Made by a program: the position numbers and the translations under genes. The notes below the pieces were generated by a model. It saw nothing but the letters and a program-made list of their open reading frames with translations, did no database searches and was not told the DNA's origin. 64,000 nt of DNA from Doryteuthis pealeii (taxonomy: Eukaryota; Mollusca; Cephalopoda; Myopsida; Loliginidae), in assembly GCA_023376005.1 (NCBI GenBank), contig CM042143.1:81207403-81271402 (forward strand). The letters run 5' to 3'. Shown here piece by piece: positions 32,545 through 43,712 of this stretch. Each line of letters opens with the position of its first letter. The stretch's first letter is position 1.

Positions 32545-32930
32545 GATTGATTGATTCTACCGGCATGTCAACCCATTTAGGGTTATTTTATACTTAGAAG
32601 TTAGGGGATTACGTTCATTCTACGGCCATATTAACATTTTGTATGTGATTTTTAAAGAGTTTGTTTTTGCTCACGGTCTTATCAAATACGAATAATTTCT
32701 TGGGATCCTAACAGGTACTACCACCCCGTCATTGTGGACCTGGGAGTAATGGCAGTGAAGGTGTAATCTACACTCCAGAACTTGTCAGCAATGGATCCTC
32801 ACCATCAGATTCAGTTTAGTATCATACCCAGTACATCCCTTTTTTAGGAGGGGGATTTTTACCCCCCTGCAGGGGATACAGTCAGCATATTTTAAACCCT
32901 GTCGACAGGGTGAGCACAGTTTCAAACCAA
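32545..32930 (-). repeat. Family D retroposon, short form
   Basis: Left: GATTCTACCGGCATGTCAAC then GGGTTATTTTATAC (reversed tail). Body with AACAGGTACTACCACCCCG. The 5' end is near 32915 (reverse of CCCTGTCGACAGGGT). Confidence 0.8.
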
Positions 32931-32974
32931 TGAAAATATTTTTATGCACTTTGTAAATTCAAAATGGATATAAA

Positions 32975-33235
32975 GTTGGTTCTTTGGTTTGAATTTACGT
33001 CATGTCAACCGTTGATGGGTTATTTTATGCCGAAGACGTTTTGCTGTATTATTTCTTGATGAGTATTCAACATTTTTTCAAACTCAATCTTTATTTGTAG
33101 CTCAGTTATTAACATATTATTTTAAAACTCATTTTTTCTATTTAACTCATAGAAGGGGTCCTAACAGATGCTACCATTCCTGGCCAGAGTGGGCCTAGGT
33201 GTAATGGCAATGAAGGGGTACTCCACACATCCCAG
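32975..33235 (-). repeat. Family D retroposon with 18-bp target-site duplication
   Basis: Flanked by ATTCAAAATGGATATAAA (32957-32974) and ATTCAAAATGGATGTAAA (33236-33253). The tail end is at the left (GTTGGTTCTTTGGTTTGAAT then TTACGTCATGTCAACCG). The body stops inside the family sequence, that is, it is 5'-truncated. Variable 5' truncation with a fixed 3' end and a long duplication is the signature of target-primed reverse transcription. Confidence 0.85.
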
Positions 33236-33344
33236 ATTCAAAATGGATGTAAAAGAATATTCTATGAATTTTAGCATTTAAAAGATAATTTAAACTTTTT
33301 TTTTTTGATAACTACTTTTTTTGTTCAATACATTAAAGATAATT

Positions 33345-33575
33345 AACATCGTCTAGGAACCACAAGGTTCCGAGTCGATACCGGCTAACTCTGCTTGGAT
33401 CTGTGCGGTAAAGCATCTGGGAGCTATGGTAGATATGGCGCCCTACCTCAGACGCAAAAACAATCTCCCTCGCCTAGCGCTAGCGAAAAGAGGATAGACT
33501 CCCTCGCTGTCCGGCTGATACCGACAATAGGCCGCTTCTCCGACTTTACTTTTACTATCATTGAGAAATTAAAGC
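33345..33575 (+). repeat. tRNA-derived SINE family A
   Basis: AGGAACCACAAGGTTCCGAG and the B-box-like GAGTCGATACCGGC, then GATCTGTGCGGTAAAGC, CCTAGCGCTAGCGAAAAGAG and CTGATACCGACAATAGG. The 3' end is CGACTTTACTTTTA. The A-box part of the head is missing. Confidence 0.85.
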
Positions 33576-33654
33576 TTGATGTTTCTTAGTGACGTTCACA
33601 GGACAAACAGAATTTCATTTCCTCACCAATACATTGAAGTATTTCACTTAATAA

Positions 33655-34015
33655 TACAGTAGTGCTTTGACAAACGAGTTTAATTTGTTCAGCTCGTAAC
33701 TCAGTTGCATCGTATATCAAATCAATCTATCCCAATTAAAATAAACTGAAATGCCATTAATCCGTTCCGGCACCCGCAAACCACCCTATTCAAAAAAAAA
33801 AAAATTAATGAGAAAAATAGCATTGTATTGTTTAAAAATCATAATAAAATAGAATGTAATGAATTATGTGCTGTGATATGTTTTGATGTTTATTTTTCTA
33901 ATAAATAATATTTTTCTCTGGCTTTTTGTGAAATTATTAACATAAGCGTATCTGAAACTCAGTTTTACCTAAAATTTTGGCTCTCAACACAAAACAAAAA
34001 ATAAATAGTAATAAA
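33655..34015. mobile_element. MITE with CTTACGAGT-type ends, opposite strand to the 15.1 kb copy
   Basis: Reverse-complement match to 15083-15500 (CATTAATCCGTTCC against GGATTAATGGCATTTCAG; GGCTCTCAACACAAAACAAA against TTTTGTTTTGTGTTGAGAGC). The terminal motif itself is decayed. Confidence 0.7.
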
Positions 34016-34034
34016 TTTAATAAATGGTAAAATA

Positions 34035-34305
34035 CACTTCGTGGGAAGTGGATTCGCCTACTCGAGTTCAAATACTGAACGACACTGTTTTCAGTTCACA
34101 TAGCCCTAAAAATCTTGGGAAAGATATGAAGCCAACTATTCTTTCTAGTAGAAAAGATTAGGACCTTTAACCTTGGAGTGGCAAACAGTCTAGAGGAAAG
34201 AAAAATCCGACTTCAAACCTGTCAAATCCCGCTTAAGAAATTGACTTTGTGTCACATCTTACTCGTGCAGAGGGGCTGGTAAATAAATATACAGATAAAC
34301 TGATT
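34035..34305 (+). repeat. tRNA-derived SINE family B
   Basis: B-box-like CTCGAGTTCAAATACTG, body CAGTTCACATAGCCCTAAAA, TATGAAGCCAACTATTC, and a 3' end GTGCAGAGGGGCTGGTAAAT with an AAATA tail. Confidence 0.8.
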
Positions 34306-34324
34306 GGCAACCAACGCTCTGCTC

Positions 34325-35030
34325 AACCAAAGAATTCTACCCTACACTAAAGGACACCAAGGAACAACCAAAGGATTCTACACAACACTAAGGGACACTA
34401 ATGAACAACCAAAGGATTCTACTCAACACTAAGGGACACCGGAAAAACAAAGGATTCTACTCAACACTAAGGACACCAAGGAACAACCAAAGGATTCTAC
34501 TCAACACTAAGGGACACCAAGGAACAACCAAAGGATTCTACTCAACACTAAGGGACACCAAGGAACAACCAAAGGATTCTACTCAACACTAAGGGACACC
34601 AAGGAAAACCAAAGGATTCTACTCAACACTAAGGGACACCAAGGAACAACCAAAGGATTATACTCAACACTAAGGGACACCAAGGAACAACCAAAGATTC
34701 TACTCAACACTAAAGGACACCAAGGAACAACCAAAGGATTCTACTCAACACTAAGGGACACCAAGGAAAACCAAAGGATTCTACTCAACACTAAGGGACA
34801 CAAGGACAACCAAAGGATTCTACTCAACACTAAGGGACACCAAGGAACAACCAAAGATTCTACTCAACACTAAGGGACACCAATGAACAACCAAAGGATT
34901 CTACTCAACACTAAGGGACACCAAGGAACAACCAAAGGATTCTACCCAACACTAAGGCACACCAAGGAACAACCAAAGGATTCTACCCAACACTAAGGGA
35001 CACCAAGGAACAACCAAACTATTCTTCACT
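34325..35030. repeat. 41-bp minisatellite, about 17 units
   Basis: The unit is AAGGATTCTACTCAACACTA followed by AGGGACACCAAGGAACAACC and A. Copies differ by one- to three-base deletions (for example GGAAAACC for GGAACAACC) and a few substitutions; the end units are more diverged (CTACCCTACAC at the left, CTACCC at the right). Because 41 is not a multiple of three, the frames rotate, so the open frame at 34401-34592 is not a protein. Confidence 0.95.
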
Positions 35031-35630
35031 AAGTATCAGCCTCTGCTTAACTCAAGGAATCTCCACTGTAAAGTGCTTCACTTGCAGCCTAAAAATGGCC
35101 ACAAAAATCGTAACAATCATTAATCCACCAACGTATCACGTATTTTACAAGAACAGGAGAGTATTGACTCCTAGAAAAAACTTTATACACAGCAATTTCA
35201 GTGATCTTGAAAGTAAGATTCATAAACACTTATTTTTACATGAACTCCACGGCCAACAAGAATCGCCCCCAAAATAAACAAAACAAAACAAAATCCTGAA
35301 ATAAATAAGATAAAGATTTTAACAAGTACACGCACATTGACAGCTGGCAGAAATAGAACATCGGAAGTGTCATTATTTTGGATTTTAATTATTTTCTTTA
35401 ATATCTTTAAATTTTACTTTTTTCACAACTCACTCCAGATGTTTTGCCAAATAAACTACATGAGAAATTGTAGTTGCATAAATCACATCTATAAATTGAT
35501 TTCATATTTGGTCTGCGAACTGTCAACGCTACGTTCTTTTTTTATTGTTTTTAGAAACTAACAGTGTTCATTGTAGATTTATTTTAGTTTTTAGACGAGC
35601 CATTTAGAATTATTATGTTTGATTTTTTTC
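35031..35630. other. No gene recognised
   Basis: AT-rich; small CAAAA and (A)n runs near 35280. The frames 35095-35277 and 35337-35561 carry no recognisable domain. Confidence 0.35.
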
Positions 35631-35631
35631 A

Positions 35632-36252
35632 CATCAGCGTAAGCTGATGGTCTTTCACTGGAGTCTGAGTGGCAACAAAACAGGTGTCCAGAACTCTTCT
35701 GAGTATTCTAGCAGATCTCAACAATTTTGTTGTCTGGATGGTCTCAATTCTTCCTCTGATTCCCAGTTCTTCTTGCCTCTTTTTCTAAACTTTTAAGGGC
35801 CGTTCCAAGTGCACTAATTACAATTTGTATCACGTTCACCACCATATTCCACAGTATTTTCAATTGTCTCGCAAGCTCCAGGTATTTGTTTATCTTTTCG
35901 GTTTCTTTCATCTTCAACCTATGACCTACAGGAACTGTAAAATCCACCAATTGACTAGTTCTCTTTTGTTTGTTAATAAATATTAAGTCTGGTCTTCTGG
36001 ATGGGATAAGGTGATCCGTTTTTATCTCAAGGTCCCAGAGAATTTTATATTTCCTTCTCAAGAACAGATACTGGTTTATGCATATACCATTTTGTTGTAT
36101 GGTAAAAAAAAATGTTTTTTGCACAATTCCCAGTGAATTACCTTTCCAAATGTCGAGTCTTGCATTGTATTCTCGTTGCACTAGTTTCCTGCATTCGCTT
36201 AATATCTGGTTGATTGTCTCATCTCTGTTTCCACACCCTACATTTTCAGTTT
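35632..36252 (-). pseudogene. C-terminal part of a non-LTR retrotransposon polyprotein
   Basis: The best copy of this module. Reading minus from 36252: CGNRDETINQILSECRKLVQ, REYNARLDIW, then KYKILWDLEIKTDHLIPSRR, PDLIFINKQKRTSQLVDFTV, PVGHRLKMKETEKINKYLEL, ARQLKILWNMVVNVIQIVIS, ALGTALKSLEKEARRT. A frameshift then leads to RIETIQTTKLLRSARILRRV. It is open from 36181 down to 35744. In the family this region follows the RT domain: a CxxC...H/C zinc-binding start and a conserved fold of unclear role. The RT catalytic part is absent. The 3' end is a short hairpin, CATCAGCTTACGCTGATG, near 35634-35651. Confidence 0.8.
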
Positions 36253-36287
36253 TGTTGTGTCTTATCTATTTTTGTTCACTCCTTGTT

Positions 36288-36790
36288 TTTTTTTTTACTG
36301 GAGTCTGAGAAGTAGCCACAAATATTCAAGACTCTTCTGATTATTCTAGCCAATCTTAATAATACTGTAGTCTATATGGTCTCGATTCTTTCTCTGATAT
36401 CTGATTTTTCCAATCTTTTTTCTAAACCTTTAGGAGCTATTCCAAGCGCACCATCTCCAATCGGTATTGCCGTCACCTTTATGTTCCACACCTTTTTCAG
36501 CTCTCTGGCAAGATCCAAGTATTTGTGTATCTTTTCGCTTTATTTCAGTTTCACTCTGTGGTCAGCTGGGACGGTAAAATCCACTAGATAACAAGTTTTT
36601 TTTTTGTTAATCAATACGAATTCTGGTCTTCTGGTCGGAATTGGATGATACGTTTATATCTAAAAATTCTAAAGAATTTTACGCGTTTCATTTTCTAGGA
36701 CGAATTCTAGTTTGTGCCTGTATCATTGGTTAGTATAGTCAAAATAAAACTCTGGGAGCTTCCCAAACTGTATAAGTGATGATTTCAGAA
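36288..36790 (-). pseudogene. Second adjacent copy of the same LINE C-terminus
   Basis: Same strand and module as the copy at 35632-36252. Minus-strand remnants: RRPEFVLINKK, LVDFTVPADHRVKLK, KRYTNTWILPESWKRCGT in a broken frame, and VTAIPIGDGALGIAPKGLEK (reading across 36420-36480), ending RIETI-TTVLLRLARIIRRVL. Several frameshifts. Only about 35 bp separate the two copies. Confidence 0.75.
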
Positions 36791-36799
36791 ACATGAACT

Positions 36800-37330
36800 A
36801 CAGAATAAAAAATATGACAATGTACAAGGTCTTACACTCGGGAGATCGTGCGCACACACTATACGTGACAAGAACATAAAGAGGAAGAGAATTCACTAGC
36901 ATTGGAGAATACACATAGAAAAAGCAAAGAGAGATTAATTACGGCAACCAATAACAGCAAAAACTAAAATAAATAAAGTAAACGGCAGAAAAACAGCAAT
37001 TACTAAATCGAGAAAACAAAAACAAAAAACAAAAAACAAAAAATGGACAGAAAAACAATTATTTAGATATTTCTGAAGAAAAACGAAGGAGATTACACAC
37101 AAGACTACTTGGATATGGCTATGTAGAGGAAACCTAAAGAGAGAAACGAAATCTTTATTTTAGCTACAAAAAGAACATCATAAGAACTAATTGTGTAAAA
37201 GCTAAAATAAGTGACGCAAGAGACTAGAAAATGTAGAGAGGGAGACGAAACAGTAAACCAAATAATAATACAGCAAACTGGTTTAGAAGGAGTGCAAGAG
37301 AAGGCACAACTCGGTGGGGAAGATGATCAA
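36800..37330 (+). pseudogene. Middle part of the same LINE family, opposite strand
   Basis: Plus strand remnants ALENTHRKSKERLITATNNS, KEITHKTTWIWLCRGNLKRE and TKSLF, in the order also seen at 38440-38790. In the family this section lies just upstream of the CGDRDETI zinc region. It is heavily decayed and A-rich. Confidence 0.6.
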
Positions 37331-37387
37331 TTGGAAATTGCGGACTAAACTTTAATCACACAGACAGGTGGCATATACACAAACCAG

Positions 37388-37760
37388 GGCTGCCCTATCG
37401 TCTGCAGCTGTAGAATACGCCGACTGTACCTCTGCAGAGGATTGACCCATTCCCAATGAGGTCACTTATTGACCGTGGGTGGTGACCCGTGATACTTAAG
37501 GACGGAAGTGGCTAAAGCAGTCCATGACATCTAACCCTCCACTTCGGCCCTTACTTGGACTAGATGGGCAATCGGAGAAGCCCCTTTGATTAATCGGCTA
37601 GCCATGTTAAGCTCCAGCACTTATATGTTTGTCCATACCATCTTGCACTCATGGTAAATCCTTTAATCATATGTATGCTAGAAGGCGGTGGTTGAGAGTC
37701 TTATTATTCCGTGGTATGATGTTAAACTGCATTTAAAGTAAAATCTTCAGGTCTATTTTC
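37388..37760 (+). repeat. Family D retroposon with intact 5' end, 3' end lost
   Basis: Starts CTGCCCTATCGTCTGCAGCT and runs through TTGGACTAGATGGGCAATCG and TATGTATGCTAGAAGGCGGT to the GTTAAACTGCATTTAA block. The tail is missing. Confidence 0.75.
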
Positions 37761-38439
37761 TTATCTTTTCTTATCGCACCATATTCTTTTGCTGATCAAT
37801 TTCTTTTTATTTCGTTCTTAAATTTGTCTTTCTTTCTTCTTTCTTTCTTTCTTTCTTTGTTATCATTATATTTAGCTTTCTTTTAAATTTTAACTTTCCA
37901 TTCTTTATTCATTTCCTTTTTATTTTGTTTCTCTCTCCCCCTCTCTCTTTCTCTCTCTTTCTTTCTCAACATTTTTGTCCCTCTATCGCTCCCTTTACCA
38001 AAGAAAACTTTGCGTGAAATTCCGCTTCTTTTTATTTTTGTTGTAATATCTGAAAATCAATGCGCACAACGTAAACCTTAATTCCCAAGACCCCGACCCC
38101 ATTTTCCTCTCCTAAGACAATAATTTTTTTGATGGGATATTGCATCAACTCCACTTCTTTCTTTTATTCTTATTCTTAGCTTAATACTTATTTTACTTAG
38201 GCTTTTTAAAAACTAATTTCTTTACTTTCAAACCCGCCATCTTTGTTTTCTTGACTTCACTGTCAGCGCCATTTCTGTCACTATCAGCAGTGATTTCTTT
38301 TACTTTCACATTTTATGTTCTCTTTCTTTTCTTCTTCATTTTGTTTCTCACTCTCTCTCTCTCTCTCACTCTCTCTTTCAATCTTATCTTCATCTATTTC
38401 TATTCCCCCTCGACGTTATAGAAAATCAATGTAAAAAGA
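37761..38439. other. Pyrimidine-rich low-complexity region
   Basis: T/C-rich with CTTT and CT runs (37830-37860, 37930-37975, 38350-38380). No gene supported. Confidence 0.5.
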
Positions 38440-38774
38440 AAAGAAGGAGGAAAAGAACTAGCCAGCCTTGGGGTTTCCGCAGATGCAACAATCCAAGGAC
38501 TCGAAGAATATACAAAAAAAATAAAGATTAAAGAGAGATTAATTACAGCAGTCAGTAACAGCAATAACAGGAATAACCTAACGACAAACAGGAAAACAAT
38601 TAAAAAATCTAAAAAAAAAAAACATCAATCGGAAGAAAGACAATTGTATGGGAACGTCAAGCAACAGGAAGAAAGAAACTAAATCTCTTATAATAGCAGC
38701 ACAAAATAAGGCCAGAAGGACTAATTATGTCAAAACAAAAACTGATAATACACAGGAAAATAGCAAGTGTAGAC

Positions 38775-39010
38775 TATGTGGTTTAGTTTCTTTGTTTAAT
38801 GGCACATTAACCTTCGTGTATTATTTAATGCAAAACCCATCCTTGTAGAAGAGCAGTAGTAGTACTATGTAGCCCATATCTGGGTAATGAGGAAGTCCAT
38901 ACCTTTCTCAAGCGTATTAATCTGAAAGTGAACGTAGTTGTGCGACTGGAGTTCGAACTCGATTACTAGGATGTCGCAGTCCAACACATTAGCTACTACG
39001 CCAGGGTACT
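38775..39010 (-). repeat. tRNA-derived SINE family C, nested in the LINE
   Basis: Minus strand from 39010: GAGTACCCTGGCGTAGTAGC (tRNA-like start with A box), B-box-like ATCGAGTTCGAACTCCAG, body AGATTAATACGCTTGAGAAA and TAGTACTACTACTGCTCTTC. It ends in the shared tail GCATTAAATAATACACGAAG, GTTAATGTGCCATTAAACAA. Sister copy at 50345-50770. Confidence 0.85.
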
Positions 39011-39225
39011 CTCCTCTGGAATTTTGGGACACAAACGGATCACCTAATCCCGCTTAGAAGACCTGACTTAGTGTTACTTAACAAGAAGAAAATAACTTTT
39101 TATTAAGAGGATTTTGCTATTCCGACGGACCACAGAGTGGAAATAAAAGAGAGCAAAAAGATAGACACGTTCTTCAAGAATTGAATAAGATGCGAATCAG
39201 GGTGATACCAATTGTAGTTGGTTGG

Positions 39226-39792
39226 TGTTTACGGCATGTCAACCCTTATTGAATTATTTTATGCCGATGACATTTTGTTTTATTCATTCTTGATGGGTAT
39301 TAGATTTTTTTTAAAACAATTTTTTAAAACTCATTTTCTATTTAACTCATTGATGGGACTATCAGGTATCAGGTACTACCACTCCGGCTTAGAGTGAATC
39401 TGGGGGTAATAGCGATGAAGGGATACTCCGCACTTCTAAGAGCTCCAGAATTAGGTTCACCATTAGGTACAATTTAACATCATACCCAGAGACTAACCCT
39501 AACCTTCAGCCATCACCTTCTAGCACATATATGATAAAAGGGTTGAGGTTTGCCATAAGGGAAATAGGGATTGGATAATCATATAGGTGCTAGGTCTTGA
39601 CGTGATCAGCCGATTGATCGAAGGGGCCTCTCTGACCGCCCGTTTAGCTTGAATAAGTGCTAAAGTAAGTGTTAATGTCATTGACTGCTCAGCCACAGGA
39701 TTCCATTCTTAAGCATCACGGGTCACCACCCACGGTCAAACAGGTGGTCTCATTGTGGGATTTTACCCCTCTGCAGAGGGGCAGTCGGTGTC
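39226..39792 (-). repeat. Family D retroposon, long form, nested in the LINE
   Basis: Tail at the left (TTACGGCATGTCAACCCTTA), long-form body, 5' side ending GCAGAGGGGCAGTCGGTGT. The LINE sequence stops at ATTGTAGTTGG on the left and resumes at CCTTAGAACAGTTCCAAAGG on the right. GTTGGTGT and GTCGGTGT at the two junctions may be the target duplication, though the right one also fits family D sequence. Confidence 0.8.
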
Positions 39793-39944
39793 CTTAGAAC
39801 AGTTCCAAAGGGTTTAGAAAAAGACTTGAAGACCCTCCAGACAACAGAATTTTAAAGATCAGATAGAATAGAAGAGTGCAGAAGACATGAGAAGACTTGC
39901 TGTCACTTAGACTCCAATGAAAGACCACCAGTTAACGTGGGGGG

Positions 39945-40140
39945 GGGTTATAACTAATTGTAGTCGGAGCTCTGAGGACAATCCCTAGTGGTATGGAAAA
40001 GAGACTGGGGGAATTTGAGATCAGAGGAAGAATTGGATCATCCAGACCACAGCAGTGTTAAAATCAGCTAAGATACTTAGAAGAGTCCTGGAGAGTTGAA
40101 GAAACTTACCGTCTCCGACTTCAATGAAAAATTCGCCAGT
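39945..40140 (+). pseudogene. Further LINE C-terminal fragment in tandem
   Basis: TAATTGTAGTCGGAGCTCTG (IVVGALRTIPSGMEKRLGE), then FEIRGRIG and LLKSAKILRRVLES across frames. It sits 10 bp after the previous copy, in the same orientation. Confidence 0.7.
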
Positions 40141-40169
40141 TTTGGCGGGAAAAAGTCATCAATGAGGGA

Positions 40170-40500
40170 AATTGTTGTTGTCCTTTATTTTTCTTTTTTA
40201 TTTCTCTTTTTCTCTCTTTTCTCTCTCTTCTCTATATCTTTCTTTCTTTCTTTCTTTCTTTTTTTCTTTGATCATTTATGATCTTTTTCTATTTCTCTCC
40301 CCCTCTCTCACTCTTATGATCTCTATCTCTCTCTCTCTCTCTCCTCTCTCTCTTATGATATTTTTCTTTTTTCTTTCTTTCTCTTTTATGATCTCCCGCC
40401 TCTCTCTCTCTTTTATAATGCCCCCTCTCTCACTTTCTCTATTCCTTTCAATATCTCGTCATATTTGTCTTTGATTTTTTCTTTTCTTAACACTTTTTCT
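40170..40500. repeat. Polypyrimidine tract with repeated CTTTTATGATCT
   Basis: T/C-rich sequence in which TTATGATCT or TTATGATAT recurs at about 40275, 40314, 40353 and 40386 between CT and CTTT runs. It is a loose minisatellite. Confidence 0.7.
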
Positions 40501-40667
40501 TCTCTTACTTTATTCCTGGGCGGGAAACGAAGTGTCGTTCGCTCGGAGTCATATTTATCAATATTGATACGTCTGTGAAGATAAGAAATTCATGGGACAC
40601 AAAATCACCCCACCCCACCCACTGTCTTTTGCACTCACTCATACATGCATGTCCAAAGAAGCTGTGA

Positions 40668-40668
40668 C

Positions 40669-40706
<38 letters not shown>

Positions 40707-40971
40707 CACGCAAACACCCCCACACACAGACATATAGACGTTAACGTCTTTACTCACACATATATTCATAACATACATATAAATGCATCACATATACACA
40801 CACATGCATTATTTCCCCTTCATTTCACGCACACACATGCACGAATATATACGTGTGTGTGTGTATGTGTGATAAAATATGTGCCCGTGTGTACGTATAT
40901 ATATATATGTATACGCACACACACATATATATGTATCATATATATGTATCATATATATATATAACATCGTT

Positions 40972-41008
<37 letters not shown>
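40668..41008. repeat. CA/TA microsatellite complex
   Basis: (CA)n at 40670-40703, mixed ACACATATA repeats to 40965, and (AT)n at 40975-41006. Confidence 0.9.
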
Positions 41009-41010
<2 letters not shown>

Positions 41011-41995
41011 CTAATTGCTGCGTTAACTTTTCCGTTGCAGTGGCATCAGTAAATAATCCAAAAGTGCTCAATATATTAAGCACATAGAGCAGTAATGATG
41101 ATAATAATATTAATAAAGGAAAAATTATGGGTCTACCATAATCTAAAATGATTTCATCAGGACCCTACACTACGCTTAACTAACTCGATGTAATTCCTTA
41201 GTTAAACTCAGATTATTTGAAGTGAGCACGTACGTGCACCCACTCCAAACAAACTTAGTTAAACTCAGATATATTTTGGATAATAACGGTTGAAGCCGCA
41301 CGCGAAAATTGAGAGAAAAACAACGCAGCATTCGACACGTGTATTCATTCCTTAGACCTCATTTCTGTATTGTTATAAATTAAATTCGAACTATAAATAA
41401 TAGCTTGTAAAAGCAGTTAAAATTTAATTCTAATTATATTTTAGGGGTTGAATATTACTAATTTATAGTTTTTCATTGTTCTTTTTTGTATTTATCCTAA
41501 TTAAAATGAATAACTATTTAAGAAAATAAAATCTAATTTATTTAGTTAAATTTACTATTGTACTTCTAATAATATTTTCGTGATCGACCCAACCTATGTC
41601 TACAATTGTAGATAACTATTGACAAGCAAAAACAAAAAAAGATATTGTTGAAATGCTTTTTTTATCTTGAGGTTATGTACTTAAATAAGAAGAGAAAAAA
41701 GATAAAAGGCGAAACGAAAAAGTGAATAACAAAATAAAAATCGAACAAAAAAGAAAAAGAAAGAAAAGAAAAAGAGTGAATGAAATAGACAAAAGAAAAA
41801 TTGAAATTTAAAAGAAAATTAGAAGAAGAGGAAAGAAAAAAATGTAAAAAAAAAGATTTAAAAAATGGAACAAGAGAAAAATGAAAATTGTGAACACATA
41901 CAAGGTTATATATATACATTATGTTGTGTTAGATATTATGTTACATTATTCGTTGTTATGTTATATATATTATATCATATTGTATATTCTATAAA
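41009..41995. other. AT- and A-rich stretch, no gene recognised
   Basis: 41064-41098 shares the GTGCTCAATAT...AGAGC motif seen at 30.10, 52.63 and 63.60 kb. 41640-41880 is purine-rich AAAAGAAAA repeats. Confidence 0.45.
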
Positions 41996-41996
41996 T

Positions 41997-42060
41997 ATTA
42001 TAAGGAGTTGGCATTAAATAACCAACTGGGTTGATATGCATTAAACCAAACCAAGCCAAA

Positions 42061-42062
<2 letters not shown>
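41997..42062 (+). repeat. Isolated shared 3' tail next to (AG)n
   Basis: GAGTTGGCATTAAATAACCA then GGGTTGATATGCATTAAACC and a CAAACCAAG repeat, abutting the AG array at 42065. Confidence 0.7.
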
Positions 42063-42064
<2 letters not shown>

Positions 42065-42122
<58 letters not shown>

Positions 42123-42196
42123 ATGTGTGTATGTGAGATGGAGAGAGAGATAGAGTGTGTGTGGTGTGAGTATGTGTGTGAGTATTTATGTGTGTG

Positions 42197-42256
<60 letters not shown>

Positions 42257-42415
42257 TGTGTGTGTATTTATGTGTGTTAGTGTAAGAAAGAGAGAGAGAA
42301 ATTGAGGAGAGTATGTGCGTATGTGTGTGTGTTGTGTGTGTGCGTGTGTGCGAGAGGGGGATAGAGAGAGAGAGAGAGAAAGAGACGGACAGACAGACAG
42401 ACAGAGAATGAGAGA
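42065..42415. repeat. (AG)n / (GT)n microsatellite complex
   Basis: AG tracts at 42065-42121 and 42205-42254 separated by TGTGTG runs; an ACAG run near 42385-42405. Confidence 0.95.
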
Positions 42416-42970
42416 GTGTGTCTAAAAAGAGGCAGACTTAAAAATTACTTAAATTCATAAAGTTTTCTCAGGTTATATGACATCATTTAAAATCGAACAA
42501 GTGATGTAGTTCGATTTCTCGAGAGGCAGACAAGCGTCGGCGTCGAGTACGTTTGATATTCACCGTGGTGTCGAATGAAGTGCTAATTAAAACAGGACAA
42601 CAATGGCGATGGCAAAGTCCTGAGGCAAGGAGGCTGACGATGGCCATTCCCTCTAGACAGAGGCTGACCAACAACTGGCCATTGCACATTTTAGGCAGTC
42701 AGCTGTGAATCGTGACCTCGTGTCAGGTTGCTCGCACATCAACGGTGTTATACCTTGGAGCTTCTTTTCGTTCATATGTTCACAAGAACAGATGAACAAG
42801 TAGACAGATGGTTGGAGAAGAAGTGTTATATTTAGAGAGATGTCTGTGCTTTAATCTATCGATATTATTATTTCTCTATCAAGCAGATATATGAACATGA
42901 CAGACACCAAGTGTTTACACCTAAATTTTCAATGTTGAATGAAATAAAGAAACGGAAAGATGATTGATTG
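42416..42970. other. Possible single-copy sequence, no gene recognised
   Basis: 42490-42780 has balanced composition and no visible second copy in the window. A 68-codon frame on the minus strand (42483-42689) has no recognisable domain. An exon here cannot be excluded. Confidence 0.3.
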
Positions 42971-42979
42971 AAATAAAGT

Positions 42980-43026
42980 TGAAGATAGATTGATAGATAG
43001 ATAGACAGAGATAGATAGATAGATAT

Positions 43027-43099
<73 letters not shown>

Positions 43100-43196
43100 G
43101 AGAGAAAGAAAGAGAGAGAGAGAGAATGAGCGGGTGAGAAAGATAGAAAGATAGAGAGAGATTGAGAGATAGATATAGAGATAGAGAGAGAGAGAG

Positions 43197-43270
<74 letters not shown>
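42980..43270. repeat. GATA and (AG)n/(ACAG)n microsatellite complex
   Basis: GATA runs 42985-43025, AG 43030-43079, ACAG 43080-43097, further AG 43209-43268. Confidence 0.95.
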
Positions 43271-43275
<5 letters not shown>

Positions 43276-43416
43276 AAAGAAGCGAGATATTTCTATGAGC
43301 TCATAGATAAATTCATAAACCGAGGTGTAATAGAAAATGAATGAATCTAAAGTTTATATTTTTTCTAAACTTTTAAATTTAGATTATGACGTTTGTACAA
43401 CTGGAAAACTTATACT

Positions 43417-43712
43417 GGATGTTTCAGAATAATTGATAAAATTCGTAATCCAATATTTTGACAAATTCCAGTATAAATGATCTCAAATGATAACAGCATG
43501 TACAGAAACAACCAAACATTCTATGTTTTATGTTTTTTATTTTTTAATTTTCAGATATATAAATGCTATTTGTTGGTAAAGAAAACGGACTTGAATATTA
43601 TACCTAGAAATTTCGGGTGTTTCTACGCAGGTTTTTAAGATTTAAGATCATTTAAACGAGAATTGGTTAAGTTATAGGATTACGAAATGATATCAATTTT
43701 TCTGGAACACCC
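43417..43712. mobile_element. MITE with ~35-bp terminal inverted repeats
   Basis: The left end GGATGTTTCAGAATAATTGA and the reversed right end GGGTGTTCCAGAAAAATTGA continue in parallel to CGTAATCC, about 85% identical. Flanked on each side by TAT/TA-containing sequence. It is 296 bp and noncoding. The GGGTG-TTCCAGAAAA ends resemble mariner/Tc-type MITEs. Confidence 0.8.

Larger units (their letters stand above)
38440..39937 (+). pseudogene. LINE polyprotein remnant split by two nested retroposons
   Basis: The piece 38440-38782 encodes ELASLGVSADATIQGLEEYT-like sequence, ERLITAVSNSNN, KETKSLIIAAQNKARRTNYV, KTKTDNTQENSKCRLCG. There a SINE C is inserted (38783-39010). Coding remnants resume near 39018 (ILWD-like, then RRPDLVLLNKKK near 39050, PTDHRVEIKESKKID near 39125, and RVIPIVVG near 39205). 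A family D copy (39226-39792) interrupts again, and the frame's content continues at about 39793 with VLRTVPKGLEKDLKT and RRLAVT. About 80 codons between CRLCG and ILWD are lost. Multiple frameshifts. Confidence 0.75.

Noticed and set aside
34325..35030. Regular repeats that might be a CRISPR array
   Set aside because: The 41-bp units are contiguous with no unique spacers, and the host is eukaryotic.
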